Below, one piece after another: positions 22,507 through 53,400 of a DNA stretch of 64,000 bases. This DNA comes from Chamaelirium japonicum. Lineage: Eukaryota > Streptophyta > Magnoliopsida > Liliales > Melanthiaceae. Within the stretch, counting starts at the first letter, position 1, and each line of letters begins with the position of its first letter. The position numbers and the translations under genes were made by a program. The notes under the pieces were generated by a model. The model did not search any database. It saw only the letters and a list, made by a program, of their open reading frames with translations, and had not been told where the DNA came from. The stretch lies in assembly GCA_947650365.1 (NCBI GenBank), contig OX393552.1, forward strand, positions 19,998,851 to 20,062,850, given 5' to 3'.

Positions 22507-23580
22507 ATTTTCTTTCTTTTCTTTTTTTTTTACTTCTCTTCTCTTTCTTTTTGTGTACTGATGTAAATTTGTCTTTTTGAACTTCTCAATCTTTGTTTAT
22601 GTGTACTGATGTAAATTCTCTACAAGAAAACGCTTCGTCGAGCTCTTTCTGTTTCCATTTAAACTCTCATCTCTCTGTCTTTCTCAACTTTATTGTTTGT
22701 TGTGTTCGTAGCGGGCCCCAAGCCTCAAAATTTGCATAACTTAATTTAGTTTTTTGTTGTTCGCTAAACCCGTTCATTTTATTATATGGGTGAATCCTAA
22801 TAGGAACATGGGCTGGGTCCATCGTTGCCGGTTTACATAGTTCTTCAAGACTAGGTAAGGCATTCTGATGGGAAGCTTTGTTTCATGGGATTTGCTAAGC
22901 TTCGATCTCCATGGGGTTTCCTCACGCTCTGGACTGAAGGTTTGGTGTGGCCAAGGAATACTATTTTTTGATCAAGGAAGATGTTGAGGCAAAGAAAGCC
23001 AGACCAATGCATAGGCAATAGCAGGGCGGGTGAGGGAAAGGTGTATGAGATTTTCTCAATCCCAAAACCCGGGGATTGAGATAAAGTCCCATCATACATA
23101 TAAGGATTGTTTCCACCCTCTACAAAACCTGGTTGTTGAAATGGTCACACGGGTTAGTCCCCTTACAAGCTGATTTTGTGAGAAAGTGGATATCCAAGGT
23201 TGGGTTCTTTACAAGATGAACATGCCAAGATCTTATGCATGATGCATGAATAACCTGCCTCTTTTTTTTTTCTATTCAATCCGTGGTTTCTCTTTATATA
23301 GTGAAGTTATTCAGCGGATAAGAAGTGCAAAAAATTGAGGGGGTGTTATTGGCTCATGTTACACTACAATCCTTTTTTCTTAGAAATATTTTCATTAATT
23401 GTGTAGAGATTTCTAACTATATTACACATTATAGATGAGATCCTAGCAATCTCCTGATTCCGGGTGGTTAAGGGTCCGTTCATTTGGCGAGACATAAATG
23501 GGATGAGAAATTCATTTGCTTCAGACATTCATGGGCAAGGACAATGATGTCTCGGGAAACTAAATGCCATGTTTTTTTTT
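22507..23580. other. Intergenic, no gene
   Basis: CT/T-rich start, then ordinary sequence without a supported gene or element. Confidence 0.35.
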
Positions 23581-23583
23581 TGC

Positions 23584-23637
<54 letters not shown>
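23581..23637. repeat. (GA)n microsatellite
   Basis: Nearly uninterrupted GA dinucleotides of about 56 bp. Confidence 0.95.
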
Positions 23638-23639
<2 letters not shown>

Positions 23640-24097
23640 CGCCCATGCTTTAATATGTTAGTCTTATTGTATGTATATAATTAAGGTTTATGTTAGGATT
23701 GCATGTAAAGATGAAATAAATTGTGAGTTGGGATTAATCATCGATGATAAAAGTGGGGGCGATAAACTTTATCGGCAATGCCTACATCGATGTTGGTGTC
23801 CCTGTATAGTGAAAATGGTCGCTGCATACAAATATCGGCGCCGCCAAACAAATGTTTTCTCCCCCGCCGATTGTGTGCGCCTTCACATAATGTAAGCGCC
23901 CTGCCAAACGTGGGCGCATTCATAGAATGTGGGTGCCCCAGTTGAATTTGGACGCCCTCACCGAATGTGCATGCCGACATGATCTTCATATGTCTTTTAT
24001 GTTATCCTCGAAATATTGTCACCTTCCTCGAAATATTATCACCGCTTTTGAATTATTATTGCCACCCTTAAAATATTATTCTCCCTCAAAATTGTCA

Positions 24098-24141
24098 CGC
24101 CCTCGCCAAATGGGCGTGCCGACAGGCACGGGCATTACTAG
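24098..24141 (+). mobile_element. Helitron-like 3' end
   Basis: GTGCCGACAGGCAC can form a hairpin and is followed by GGGCATTACTAG and then T, the Helitron 3' pattern. The same arrangement with related sequence is at 57,245-57,287. The AT-poor sequence before it (23,740-24,100) may be the element's interior. Confidence 0.45.
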
Positions 24142-24155
24142 TATGTATGTATGTA

Positions 24156-24572
<417 letters not shown>

Positions 24573-24583
24573 ATATATATATA

Positions 24584-24987
<404 letters not shown>

Positions 24988-24992
24988 ATATA

Positions 24993-25780
<788 letters not shown>

Positions 25781-25782
<2 letters not shown>

Positions 25783-25914
25783 GCATGCTATAATGCGACA
25801 TGTGGCATTGCACCGCAGTCGTCTGATGCACGCACTGTGTGCTTCGCATGCACGCAGCGGTGCATCAGACGGCTGCGGTGAGGTGCCGCACTTATCGCAC
25901 GCTGTATTATAGCA
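25781..25914. mobile_element. GC-rich hairpin element
   Basis: GGGCATGCTATAATGCGACA at the left, CGCAG(C/T)CGTCTGATGCA inner arms, and GCTGTATTATAGCAT at the right followed by (CT)n then (TA)n. Confidence 0.8.
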
Positions 25915-25925
25915 TCTCTCTCTCT

Positions 25926-26003
<78 letters not shown>

Positions 26004-26006
<3 letters not shown>

Positions 26007-26640
26007 ACGGGCAAAAATGATTTTCGCTGTTACTGTAGCCGCTACAGTAACAGCGAAAATTGATTTTGTCCGTTCGATTCCCATCGATCCAATGGATGGG
26101 AATCGAACCGACCGATTATATGCCAGCCGGGGGTGCAAAACACGGGATCAGACGTCGCGTAGCCGATTCGAGCAATCAGACGATCGGGCGAGCATGCGTT
26201 GCACGGGATCAGGCGGAGGATCAGACGTGACGGGGGATTCCGAAGGGATTCGCACCCGATCCGCGCTATCGGACGGCTGATAATCGGCAACGCATTTTCC
26301 AGCGGGGGCAGCGCACAGGGCAAAAATGATTTTCGCTGTTACTGTAGCCGCTACAGTAACAGCGAAAATTGATTTTGTCTGTTCGATTCCCATCGATCCA
26401 ACGGATGGGAATCGAACCGACCGATTATATGCCGGCCGGGGGTGCAAAACACGGGATCAGACGTCGCGCAGCCGATTCGAGCAATCAGACGGTCAGGCGA
26501 GTGTGCGTTGCACGGGATCAGGCAGAGGATTAGACGGTGCGGGGGATTCCGAAGGGATTCACACCCGATCCGCACAATCGGACGGCTGATAATCGGCAGC
26601 GCATTTTCCAGCGGGGGCAGCGCACAGCGCAACCTAACAA
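26004..26640. mobile_element. 309-bp tandemly duplicated element with a near-perfect palindrome
   Basis: Two copies begin with CAAAAATGATTTTCGCTG at 26,012 and 26,321, exactly 309 bp apart. Each has a 41-bp palindrome (26,020-26,060 and 26,329-26,369) with 20-base arms (ATTTTCGCTGTTACTGTAGC) around one central base, then a second inverted pair around CGATTCCCATCGATCCA. The tract ends at (CT)n then (TA)n. Confidence 0.85.
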
Positions 26641-26642
26641 GC

Positions 26643-26737
<95 letters not shown>

Positions 26738-26945
26738 GGGGTGGGATCCGTTGACATCCCAAAATGGGAGGTAAATTTACCTCCCACTTACACCTCGCCA
26801 TAATCGTTAGATAGAGGATTCCGAATTTGCTGATTTTTTGTGAGGATATCAACATGGCAAGTTGATCATTCTTACAAAAAATCAGCAAATTCGGAAACTT
26901 ATAATGGCGTCAAATTTACCTCCCATTTTTGGTTGTCAACGGATC

Positions 26946-26947
<2 letters not shown>
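26738..26947. mobile_element. Foldback element, core type
   Basis: GGGGTGGGATCCGTTGACA mirrored by TGTCAACGGATCCC-type sequence at the right (one arm reads GTTGTCAACGGATCCC). The inner arms carry GATTTTTTGTGAGGATATCA and its inverted partner. 210 bp between TA tracts. Confidence 0.8.
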
Positions 26948-26996
<49 letters not shown>

Positions 26997-27000
<4 letters not shown>

Positions 27001-27363
27001 GCTATAAGCTAAGGAGGGAGAAAATGAGCTACGATCATTTTGATCACCTTAGAAGTTTTAGAATTTTGTGAAAATTGGTGGGAGTGTTGTCTAAGGTAAC
27101 ATGATCATCGTCACCAATTTTCAAGGAATTTCAAAACTTCTAGGGTCATCAAACGGTAGAAGCTTTATCCACCGTCCGTAGTAACCGTTAATTTTGCTTC
27201 TAATATTTGATGACCCTAGAAGTTTTGGAATTCCTTGAAAATTGGTGAGGGGTGATCATGTTACCCTAGACGACACACCCACCAATTTTTGCGAAATTCC
27301 AAAACTTCTAGTTTGGTCAAAATGATCGTAGCTCATTTTCTCCCTCCGTAGCTCATAGCTCAC
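26997..27363. mobile_element. Foldback element, core type
   Basis: GTGAGCTATAAGCTAAGGAG is mirrored by CTCCGTAGCTCATAGCTCAC at the right. The inner arms have AGAAGTTTT(A/G)GAATT and GTGAGG(G)GTGATCA core sequence. 367 bp. Confidence 0.85.
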
Positions 27364-27411
27364 TGTAACATTCCTCTATGCCGCACACACCGCATGCCGC
27401 ATTCAAGCATT
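27364..27411. mobile_element. Right-end fragment of the GC-rich hairpin family
   Basis: CCGCACACACCGCATGCCGC followed by ATTCAAGCAT and (CT)n matches the right end of that family. The left part is missing where it abuts the preceding foldback element. Confidence 0.6.
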
Positions 27412-27427
27412 TCTCTCTCTCTCTCTA

Positions 27428-30995
<3,568 letters not shown>

Positions 30996-30997
<2 letters not shown>

Positions 30998-31377
30998 TCC
31001 CGATTGGGTAAGAAACATCTTATATGCGAAACCTTGTGCGAAACCAACCTAGAGGTTTCATGATTTGATGAATATTGATAGGCATGCTATCTATGCCAAG
31101 TTGATCATTCTCACCAAAATTCATCAATTCCAAAACATTTAGGCTAATCAAATTTGATAATCAAATTAACGATTTTTATGAACGATCGATAAGTTTTCTA
31201 ATATTTGATGCCCATAAAGGTTTTAGAATTTGATAAATTTTGGTGAGGATGATCAACTTGGGGATGATCAACTTGGCATAGGTAGTATGCCTACCAAGTT
31301 TCATCAAATTTTGAAACCTCTAGGTTGGTTTTACACAAGGTTTCACATATAAGAGGTTTCTCACCCGAACGGACCCT
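30996..31377. mobile_element. Foldback element, core type
   Basis: GGTCCCGATTGGGTAAGAAAC is mirrored by GTTTCTCACCCGAACGGACC with mismatches. GAGGATGATCAACTTG is present twice in a local 20-bp repeat. A TA tract remains only on the left. On the right only TAATATGTA is seen. Confidence 0.8.
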
Positions 31378-31993
31378 AATATGTATGGCTATGGTTCTCA
31401 GGTTGGGTCAGGCATATCCCATCCCCAACCCGTATTTAGTCAGGACCACAAAACACAAAATCAAACCAACCCATTTGGTCAAAATACCCAAACCATCTCA
31501 ACCCATTTAGGTCGGGTTGGGTCGGTTCTCGGTTTTACACGGCCCAAGTTGAATCACATTAAATATCCAAGCATAAGTAAAACTAGAGGCAATATGATTA
31601 CTTTCATTCTATAGACGAATCAAGACCAACCATTATCCAATACAATGTCAAATACAGACCTTTGTATTCCTCTCCAAAAAATGAACCATAACAGCAAGTC
31701 ATAGGTTTTGCTTTCACATCAGAGTCTGAGTTTGGGATTCCAGAATCACTATACCTCAAAAAATACCTCAAAATGCTGCTTGAAGAGGCTATGACTTTCT
31801 AAATTTAGTCTCAAGAAGATAATATGTAAAAGCCACTCATCCAAAAAAAAATGGAGAACCCATTTGAAGTTCCTTCAATGAGGTGGAGCAGCTGATGCCA
31901 AAAACAAAAATCCTGTAATGGAGAAAGATATGGAAGCCATCGCCGGTATGTATCTATATATCCACAACCAGAACCAGAGTTGGTGTAGCAGCT
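31378..31993 (-). other. MET1 3' flank
   Basis: Directly downstream of the MET1 stop codon. The first few hundred bases are likely 3' UTR. No polyadenylation signal is called with confidence. The 31,400-31,540 part has GGGTTGGGTCGG-type repeat words. Confidence 0.4.
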
Positions 31994-45529
<13,536 letters not shown>

Positions 45530-45543
<14 letters not shown>

Positions 45544-45640
45544 ACCTATAAGTAGCACAGCGTTAAGGAAATTCACTTCTAACCTTCCTCTTCATACCTA
45601 AAAATAAGATAAGTCGCAGAGTTAATAAAATTCACTTGTA
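45530..45640 (-). repeat. 52-bp duplication of the MET1 start region
   Basis: On the minus strand TAGGTATGAAGAGGAA(A/G)GT occurs at the coding start (ATG at 45,543) and again 52 bp upstream (ATG at 45,595). The upstream copy reads ATG AAG AGG AAG GTT AGA, then stops after 10 codons. Both copies carry an AG just before GTATG, usable as splice acceptors. Confidence 0.85.
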
Positions 45641-48407
45641 ATGATATGGAAGGTTAAAGGGTAGCATAAAACATGAAAGTGGACTAGGATAACAAGCACA
45701 CATAGAATTAAATTGCACGATTCTAAAGAAATAGCTAGATAACGAACAATCAAGAAAAATGTTAAGAAAAGGAAACAGAGAAATGCAGGATAGAAAGAAA
45801 CCATAAATGATATAAACAACGAACAATGAGGAAGTCCAATAAATGTATAAAATAAAAGATAAAAACTACACACAACGAGAAAGAAGTATTGGATCTGATA
45901 CAGAAAACAAGCATCAAACAAAAAGATGGACTGTATATGAGGTATTACGATAAAAAAAACACCATAGCCATAGCCAATAACGTGTAACCCACATACTTAG
46001 AGGAGGATAAACTTTATCAAACGCTAAGATTTGACGAGCCAAGAAAAAAAAAAGGACTATAAGGGTTCATGCAAATACTCGTAAAAGTCATACAGGAAGG
46101 TAAGAAAAACAGCCTTTGTAAGTCTGTGTATGCTTAAATAAATATGCACAAGATCACTTTCTCATTATGATCTAATTACATATCTTGAAAAGAGAATGAA
46201 AATTTGAACTTGAATACAAGAGAAGGTTATTCTACAACAGAAAAGATATGCAGAAGTTTGCACTGATAACAGAGATAGCTCTTAATAGGAAAGTCAGGCG
46301 AAGAAGGATCATAAAGCTGACCCCAAATATATGGGATAAGGCTAGATGGTTGTAGTTCAATATTAGACAGCTATTCTGAAAAAGGTTAAACATCTCAAAT
46401 AGATGTAGTGCTGCTTTGCTAAGCTAGAAAAGATAAACGCTACATGTTACTATATAATTTGAACATAAGATATGCAAGATAATACTTATTTTAACTTTTT
46501 AACCACATCTGACCAATCTCATCCTATCCCCCATGACAATTAAAACTTTCTAAAATAGTAGCATACAACAGCTTCGTAGCTTCTAAACTATGTATTTTGT
46601 CTTTTGAACCAGTGCAAGGGCTTTTATTTCACGATAGGGGTCTACTAGCCTAAAACTAGGATCCTTTAGAGTTTTGTTCAAGCTGGTATAAGTCAGGAGC
46701 TTTCAATAGTCTTGCACATGTATTTCAACAAAGTTTGACAAGAAATAAGAGGAAAAGGAAAAAAGAAGGGACGTACGGTGGAAATAATTGCTGGTTTTGG
46801 TATATGCTATCACCTAGATTTGATGTTATGAGGGCAAAATCACTTGAGATGATAAATCAATATGATTTTCTTCACCAAAAACTGCTCTCTTTTTTTTTTG
46901 AAGGGTAAGTAAGTTGTATTAGAATTTCAAAGGGGGGGAAGGAATTACAAAACAAGTTTATACCCAGAGTGGGCAAGCAATCTTCTTATTCAAAAGATTT
47001 GTTGTCCACATTCCATATGTTAGTTTTTGAATAAGTGAGAAATTATAAGGTGCTTTTTTTTTTGGAAAGTACTTTATAAGGTGCTTTTATTCAAATCACA
47101 AATTTGACCATGGTTATTAGTATCAGACGATACACTATAAGAGGAAAATGTTATGTATCATGTGTGTGTACCCTTTTTCACCATATCTTGCAACACATGA
47201 TACATATCATATGAGACACGATATGATGCATATCATACAATACAGTGAAAGTGAAGGCTTTGGGGGGGTTTTTCTCTCTCACATTCCAAAAGACTACATA
47301 AGTCCTCTCAAAAATGTTTTTTTTTTCTCTTGAGTTCTGAACGGACCATGTAAGTCTTTAGAGTTAAAAAGACACTTTTAACCCTTTTCAAACAAGGGGT
47401 GAAGAGAGATTGGGGTTTTTGAGAAGTTTTATTAGGGGTCTCATCAATCTTCTTCTATATTTCTCTAGAGTTGTCTGAATCCAATGTCGTTTGTTTCTAT
47501 GAGTTTTCTAGCTTGCCCGCTTCGGGGGCAAGGTGTTTCAAATACATGCAACTATAATCTTTAAAGAGCTTTTGAGAAAGTGCCATTGCAAACCCACAAG
47601 AAGACATTGAAGAAGTTAAAGTTCAAATTTCATTTTTGAATACCTCAAAGTGGCAATAAACCTTTCCTACTTGATTATTTTTTACTAAAAACAATATATA
47701 GAGAGAGGAAGAAATCTTTAGATGAAACAAATGTATAAATAAATCATGGATCATGTTGATCTATGGTTTCTTTTTGAAAACAAGTATGTGCACCATACTT
47801 TTTAATAGAGCAATCTTAGGATTGTTGGAAAATTAAGGGATATTCTTACTTTTCTACACTTAACTTTTCATATTTAATGTTCTAGTACATTCTTTATGTG
47901 TTATATATGTAGTCGTATCTTACGATACATGATGTGATATGATACACAAAAAAGGGTAAACGGTACAATATACGATACACGATATGACCACCATGAATTT
48001 GACCACACATGAATATAAATTTCTCATATCCATGCCTGTTTTTAATTTTTTTACTATGTTTACAATGTATATAAGTCAAGATAAGAAGAATGGTCAAAAT
48101 TGTGTGATTTGATAATGCAAAATTCATGTAATAACAATAGTAAGAGACTCTTAACACTTTTTAAAAAGGAACACACAATAGTTTCCTAACCTTCTCTCTT
48201 TTTATGTTTTCTTTATTTTTTAGTTACTTCTCAAGTTCACTGATTACCAACTACAGAACCCTTACCTGACCTACTCGGCACAACCCTAGTTAGCAGCATT
48301 TGAATCCATGGCACCACACAAATACAATGAGCATTTTGTTTTAAATGTAATTCAAGAATTGTATTTTGCCAATGTGCTAGTCATTATAATACTTTTTGGA
48401 TATTCTA
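45641..48407. other. MET1 upstream or 5'-UTR intron, no gene
   Basis: AT-rich, no supported gene. At 46,888-47,010 a T run followed by GAAGGGTAAGTAAGTTGTAT and an A-rich, G-run stretch could be the tail of a LINE on the minus strand, which is weak. Confidence 0.35.
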
Positions 48408-48412
48408 ACCAG

Positions 48413-48773
48413 TGTTGAGTGGTTTGTCCCACATTGGTAATGGGATCGGAGATCATTGTCTTCATATACCCACGGTGCTCTCCTCTCTCCATAAGGTCAG
48501 CCTTTTGGAGCACTCTGGTGGGTGTTGTCACATGGTATCAAAGTTGGGCCCACTCCGGAAGTGTCTCTCGAGTGGCCCCGCCGCATCCACTGATGCCTCT
48601 CTCCGCATGCGGGTAGGTCCCTATTGAAACGCGCTCTGCATGCGGGCGGGTGTTGAGTCATTAGTCCCAAATCGTTAATGGGAGCCGAGATCAATGTTTT
48701 CATATACCAGATGTGCTCTCCTCACTCCATAAGTCCGCCTTTAGGAGCACTCCGAGTGTTGTCACTTGTCACA
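48413..48773 (+). mobile_element. Complete TRIM retrotransposon
   Basis: LTR 48,413-48,532 (TGTTGAGTGGTTTGTCCCAC ... GTTGTCACA), primer site TGGTATCAAAG at 48,533, internal sequence of only about 118 bp ending in TGCGGGCGGG as polypurine tract, and a second LTR 48,651-48,773. The perfect 5-bp target duplication ACCAG lies at 48,408-48,412 and 48,774-48,778. No coding region, as expected for terminal-repeat retrotransposons in miniature. Confidence 0.92.
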
Positions 48774-48778
48774 ACCAG

Positions 48779-50740
48779 AATGGGATGGATTGAGCTTATC
48801 TTAGCCTTAATGTTGCCTGACAAATCAAATTACCTTGAACATAACCAGCAAACTGCAATCCAAGTTTTATCTTTCTCTTCTAGCATTATAATACTAGGTA
48901 AAAAAATTATCAGCATTTGCACAAAAAAACACGAAGTATTTTATGAGAGAAGCTACAAAAGGATTTCATAGAAGAATTGTCGACAAAGAAGTGAAAGATT
49001 TTCATTTTTCATCCATTTTCTATGATTCTATCTATTGTTTATAAATATTGTGGGTGGGTTTATGACATCTTGTGGAATACAAAAATTCAAAGTTCATTGG
49101 AAAAAGTGGTGTCCCCTCAAGAATAATATCGCCTACTAAGGAAAACATCAGATATTATACCAACATCAAGATAATTCCTTAATCGGCAAGTGAATTTAGA
49201 GAAACCATCACAACCATTTTTTTTCTCAATTGAATATAAATACGTGTGTGTGGTGTGTGTAAAATGACCAACTGACTTCTTATATATGGAGTAGTGTTGC
49301 TTTGAAGTTCAAATTCCCAAAGTATGGACCTCTATTTGGGGATGCACTATGTAAGAATCTTATGCTTTGATTTGGTCAGCTTCATAGTCCTCTCATGGTT
49401 TCTTCGTCTACTTCACCACCAATGTTTTTCTTTCTTCTGGGTAAAATGCGCTTACAAGAGGGTCGAGCCCACCATTGACTTAGCCAACGAACCAAGCCCA
49501 AAGCCCACTAAGCGCAAATATTGAATCACAACAAGCATGACGCACTACGGCAAAGAAAGTATTATAATTATCTTATGAGCAGATAAGGTCAAAATGGAGA
49601 ACACCTTACCTGACCGCTACGTGAATATTCATCTTCCAACAACACACTGTCAGCACTCATCTCTAACACCAGCCGTTTTAAATCCAACAAGGGCCAAAAG
49701 AAACTTGCTTTGAAATTGCAAACAATTAAACATGTAGGAGAATTGGGATTTCAATGACGTTTATCAGAAATATCAATGGCTATCTAAGAGGATTCATTCG
49801 GTGAGATGCATTTATAACAATAGTAACATTTCTTAAAGGTTCAAAGATATCAGGTTCAAAGATATCCAAAATAGGTATGCAAAAAAATATCATAAGAATC
49901 TTGTCATGATTTTGACTATACAAACAGATCTGCATTGGTTCCCTGTCAATGTGTGCCAAGTGTGTTACACCTTCAAAAAACTAGGACAATCTTTAAGACA
50001 CTTGTAGTTTGAATTTGGTATATATTCTATTAGCCAATCAGTTCTCTTTTTTTTTCCTTGAAAGACAAGTATGCATTTCTTCATATTTGTCTTTTTTTTT
50101 TTTGAGGAATTCCTCTCCGAGGATTCATATTTGACATTTATTACTTTTATGGAAACACTATTTATCAATTCAGAATGCCTAAGTCGTATAAAAAAGAAGT
50201 CAATTTATAACAAAAGATACTATAGATCTTCACAGATAGCTTACTCAACTTCTATAATTATTGCATTAAATACTTTTTTGATTTTCTTATTTTTTTAATT
50301 TCAAATATTTTTTTTCTAGTTTAAGCATGCTTCATCTGAAAATAACTAAAACAAGATATATGTTGAAACATTATGGCCTAATGCTTGGCCAACACATGTT
50401 GCAGAAACGATAACGTGAACCTTTCCATAAATGCTCATGTTTATGCATGCATATGAACTCTGCTTATATTAGTTCTGTTTCAATTGCTCATAAGTGCAAC
50501 ATTTAAGTCATCTCAAGTGCTCAGAGATACAGGTAAAAGAATCTTCAATTGCAAATCGCATGCAAACAGAAGGCTTACCCAAGATGGACAAATCAAATAA
50601 AATGTCTTATATTTTCTCTTCACTGCCAAAGTTTAAAAATGAACATGAGCATCTAAATTGCAACTATGGTTTTTTAGAAAAGCTCTCTCTCAAAAGGTTA
50701 TAAGAGAACCATATATCATATTAGAACCAAGGGGAATGTA
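48779..50740. other. No gene seen
   Basis: AT-rich, intron-like or intergenic sequence without recognisable features apart from T runs. Confidence 0.35.
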
Positions 50741-50759
50741 GGGTTTAAATTTGCCCTCA

Positions 50760-53400
50760 GAATAGATTTAGTTTAATGTGCTCTAATGAAGGGTTGAAAT
50801 TTGAGCACTCGTAATAATTTTAGTTTATTTGGGTCGTTGGTATATTTTAGGTCAATAAGAAGGACTAACGAAATTCTACCTCTTACATGGACGGGTAGGA
50901 TTAGGGTTCCTTGATAGACAGATATAAGATTGGGTTTCATATTTGGTAATATGGAGATCAACATCGGATTTCATATTTGGTAATATGGAGATCCACATCC
51001 TTAATTTGCACCACAACGAAAGGAGTATGTCGTCAGGTAAAGGAGGAATATGTCGATCAAGAATGCTTAATTTGGATAAACATTAGCAACAGCCAAAACT
51101 AATTAACCCCATTACCCTCAGAGTTTAGAAAATCTGATCCTATTTGGAAATAAAAAGGGCGCATTTTGTGTCTATCTCAAGAAAAAAAAAATGCTCGGCA
51201 AACATTGGAGGCTGAAAGCCTCCCATCAACTCTCCCTCTTTACAGAATGTGGCAGCCGTGTCTTTCTACTATTAAAGTAATGCAGAAATCCTTATCAAGG
51301 GCAATTGTAGAATGTTTGCAGACATTTTTGGATGTAAAAGGGGCATATTATAGAAATTGCTAGAGTTGACGATGCAATAAGATCAAAGATAGATAATTTC
51401 TTTTTTCTCCTCCAATACTTTCTCTTCTATCTTTCCCTTTGGGTTAAAGATTCACCCAAGTCGTTATTGGATTCAACCATACTAAGGGTGGAAATTGCAC
51501 ACTTAACCCGCTAACTAAATGTAACCTGGCCGGCCTGACCACATGGCCCATCAACTTGGGCCACAACATATATGGATCAAGGACAATAAAGCATTTGCCC
51601 ATTGATGGGTCAGGTTGGGTATGGTTTAGGGAGACTGATCATCACCATGTGGGTCATGATCAACATCATCATCATTCAAGTATTGTCCCATCAAGATGGG
51701 GTCAATTATACCACACAACTCAGACTAAGAAGGCTCCACAAGAGATTAACAAGAATTTGCCAATTGTCTATCAACCTCTCATCAACCCTCTAAGATTGGT
51801 GCTAGAAATCTGACCAAGGCAACCTGCCAAGAGAGACGTTTGAGAAGAAACCAAAATGATCAGTGGGCGGGTAGTGAGATCTACCTTACTTACACACTTT
51901 AAGCTCATGCAACTAGAGAGAAAATCACCAAGTTTCCTTATACTAGGAAAGAGTATAGGTGAAGCCAGTAAACAACAAAATTTATTATAAAGAATTGCAT
52001 TATCTATGTGGCATAAACTATCACTGTAGGGAGTAACCTACTATATTGGTCATGGTAACTTGCTTATAGACATATGTGCTACTCTTCCTCACTCGACACT
52101 TCAAATAGAATAATTTGTCTTATGTGTCATAAATATAATATTCTATTTGGGTCATTGGTTTATTTTTGGTCATTAAGGGGATTTAACATAGGTCCAACCC
52201 ATGCATGGACAGGTAGGATTAGGTGTGCCTTTGTTGATCACTGAGATAAGATGGGGATAAAAATTCAAGGTTTGAGAATACATACAGGTGGTTTGGACCA
52301 GGCAAAAAAGGAACCGATCAGGTTGGTTCGAGTTCGGGTTTGACATGTTTATACTTTTTGGTTCCTCAATTCGGCCTTGTTCGTATCTAGTTCCCATGGT
52401 TCGCTCGAACCAATCAGAGATCCAAACAAGGCAAGGCCGAGCCAGCCAACCAAAAACATGGCATATTTTGGGTTCATTGAGTGTTTCAGTACGGATTGTC
52501 TGAAATCCAAACCAGTTTGGCAATTTGGTTTGGGTTCAGATGCACCCCGAACCATGTGATCATATGTGGTAATATGGTGATTCTTCATGTGAAGGAGGGA
52601 TATGTTGATCGAGAAGTCTTAGACTCTGAATTTGGATAGATATGGGTAATGGCTAACTAATTTGCACCATTACTCCAAGAGTCTAAATAAATCTTGTCCA
52701 ATTTGGGAATAAAAAGGAGTGTTGTGTGTCAATCTCAAGAGAAAACAGATGCTCAACCAACATAGAAGACCAAAAGCTTCCATTGATTTCCCGCTTTAAA
52801 GAATGTGGCAACCATGTCTTTCTACTTTTGAAAGAATGCACAACTCCTTATCAAGGGCAAGTTTAGAATGTTTGAGGACTTTTTTGGACACAAAGCGGTA
52901 TATTATTGTAATTTCTAGAGTTTCTGATGCAATAAGATTTACGTTTGTTGTCATCTTTATCCAATTCTTTTTGTCTTTCCTTTTGGGTTGAAGGTTCAAC
53001 CAGCTTGATACCGGATCAACCATACCAAGGTTGGCAATTACACACTCGATCCGCGTAGCCCATCTGACCTAACCTGATGACCCATCCACACAACCCAAAA
53101 TGAATATGGATCCGATATGCACAGTCACGCGTTTGCCCGTTAATGGGTCGGGTCAAGTATTGTTTGGGAAATTGATCATATGACCACGTGAGTCATGATC
53201 ATCAACAACATCATGCAAGTCTTCTCCCCTCAAGATGTGATCGACAATAGAACAAAGCTCTAATTTAGAAGGCTCCATATGAGTTTGACAAGAATTTTCC
53301 AACCAATTGTCAACTTGATATCAACCTTCTGAAACCTGACTAAGGCAACTTAGCAAGAGAGGTGTCTGCCATGAGACCCATATAGGGGTAGTGAGGCCTA
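50760..53400. repeat. Degenerate large tandem duplication
   Basis: A block of more than 1 kb occurs twice: GGACGGGTAGGATTAGG-type sequence at about 50,890 and 52,208, AGAATGTGGCA(G/A)CC at about 51,246 and 52,800, and GTCATGATCA(A/T)CA at about 51,652 and 53,191. The copies differ at many sites, and the second has an extra segment near 52,280-52,560. The identity of the unit is unknown. Confidence 0.75.

Noticed and set aside
45544..45576. In-frame upstream ATG as the MET1 start (MNFLNAVLLIG...)
   Set aside because: These codons derive from the 52-bp duplication and include a splice-acceptor sequence. The MKRKVSRG start matches the expected basic N-terminus better.
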